6,324 bases of DNA, from NCBI GenBank assembly GCA_937925755.1, contig CALAMX010000014.1, forward strand, positions 1 through 6,324. The letters run 5' to 3'. The notes under the pieces are model-generated. The model did not search any database. It had not been told where the DNA came from and saw only the letters and a list, made by a program, of their open reading frames with translations. Within the stretch, counting starts at the first letter, position 1. The number at the start of each line of letters is the position of its first letter. Both the position numbers and the translations under genes were made by a program. Origin of the DNA: an uncultured Burkholderiales bacterium. GTDB lineage: Bacteria; Pseudomonadota; Gammaproteobacteria; Burkholderiales; Thiobacillaceae. Shown here one piece after another: positions 6,162-6,324 of this stretch.

Positions 6162-6222
6162 TCAGAGAAATGAACCTAAAAATCTCGGTTGACCGCTCGA
6201 TTCGTTTCGCAATAGCCTGATC
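6162..6222. other. Short gap after rpoS, no clear terminator
   Basis: The stretch 6168-6212 is the most AT-rich part of the window. It has a TTGACC at 6189-6194 (5 of 6 to the -35 consensus), but only a poor -10 partner (TAGCCT, 6213-6218, 18-bp spacing). AACC (6173-6176) and GGTT (6187-6190) could form a weak 4-bp stem, and no T run follows. I see neither a convincing terminator nor a convincing promoter. Confidence 0.4.
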
Positions 6223-6324
6223 ATGCCGGCGATTTTGCCTTCGTTCGCGCTCACCCAGGTGTTGAGACCGCTACGTGCCCGTTTGCCGGCCCAGGACAGC
6301 GCCCGGCTTCGTGTCTGCGACAAA
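6223..6324 (+). CDS. Unidentified protein, N-terminal fragment (3' end outside window)
   Basis: An ATG at 6223 opens a frame of 34 codons that is still open at the window edge. The visible product starts MPAILPSFALTQVLRPLRAR and continues with LPAQDSARLRVCDK. About 24 of the 33 codons after the start end in G or C, similar to the real genes here, and it lies on the same strand 61 bp after rpoS. No Shine-Dalgarno is visible, and the frame closes upstream at the TGA at 6190-6192, so the start could only lie between 6193 and 6223. The fragment has a proline/leucine/arginine-rich character and no recognisable domain. I do not assign a function, and it could be chance. Confidence 0.4.
   Translation, partial: MPAILPSFALTQVLRPLRARLPAQDSARLRVCDK

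Noticed and set aside
6156..6167. Perfect 12-bp palindrome CTCTGATCAGAG over the rpoS stop codon
   Set aside because: As a hairpin it has only 4 stem pairs around GATC and no T run. A 12-bp palindrome is expected about once or twice by chance in this length, so I do not call it a terminator or operator.

Overview
The window is GC-rich, densely packed chromosomal DNA, and every gene I can support is on the + strand. The order surE - pcm - nlpD - rpoS is the classic stationary-phase/repair cluster of Gammaproteobacteria. A MerR-family gene of the kind found beside ihfA, followed by a proline tRNA, also fits that class. The high GC and strong third-position G/C bias suggest an environmental gammaproteobacterium rather than an enteric one. 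I cannot name a genus.

Left part (1-2897): the 3' end of a MerR-type regulator whose start lies outside the window. After a 113-bp gap comes a tight two-gene unit. Its first gene is a GCS2-type carboxylate-amine ligase (glutamate-cysteine ligase-like). Its second is an M14/aspartoacylase-type zinc amidohydrolase. Stop and start codons overlap (ATGA), so translation is probably coupled. One gene resembles an amide-bond maker and the other an amide-bond breaker, and no substrate is known from the sequence. This is the least explained part of the window.

Middle (2898-3076): a well-formed sigma-70-type promoter (TTTACG, 17 bp, TATAAT) and an intact tRNA-Pro(GGG) with encoded CCA. The tRNA ends only 25 bp before surE, with no visible terminator or Shine-Dalgarno between them, so the tRNA promoter may feed the genes downstream.

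Right part (3077-6161): surE (nucleotide/polyphosphate phosphatase) overlaps pcm (protein L-isoaspartate O-methyltransferase) by ATGA. Next come nlpD (LysM plus degenerate LytM lipoprotein, a predicted amidase activator) and rpoS (sigma-S) with a GTG start and a good Shine-Dalgarno. These genes support survival in stationary phase: nucleotide housekeeping, repair of aged proteins, envelope/septum maintenance and the general stress sigma factor.

End (6162-6324): no convincing rpoS terminator. An unidentified reading frame opens at 6223 and runs off the window. I found no rRNA, CRISPR array, insertion sequence or prophage gene.
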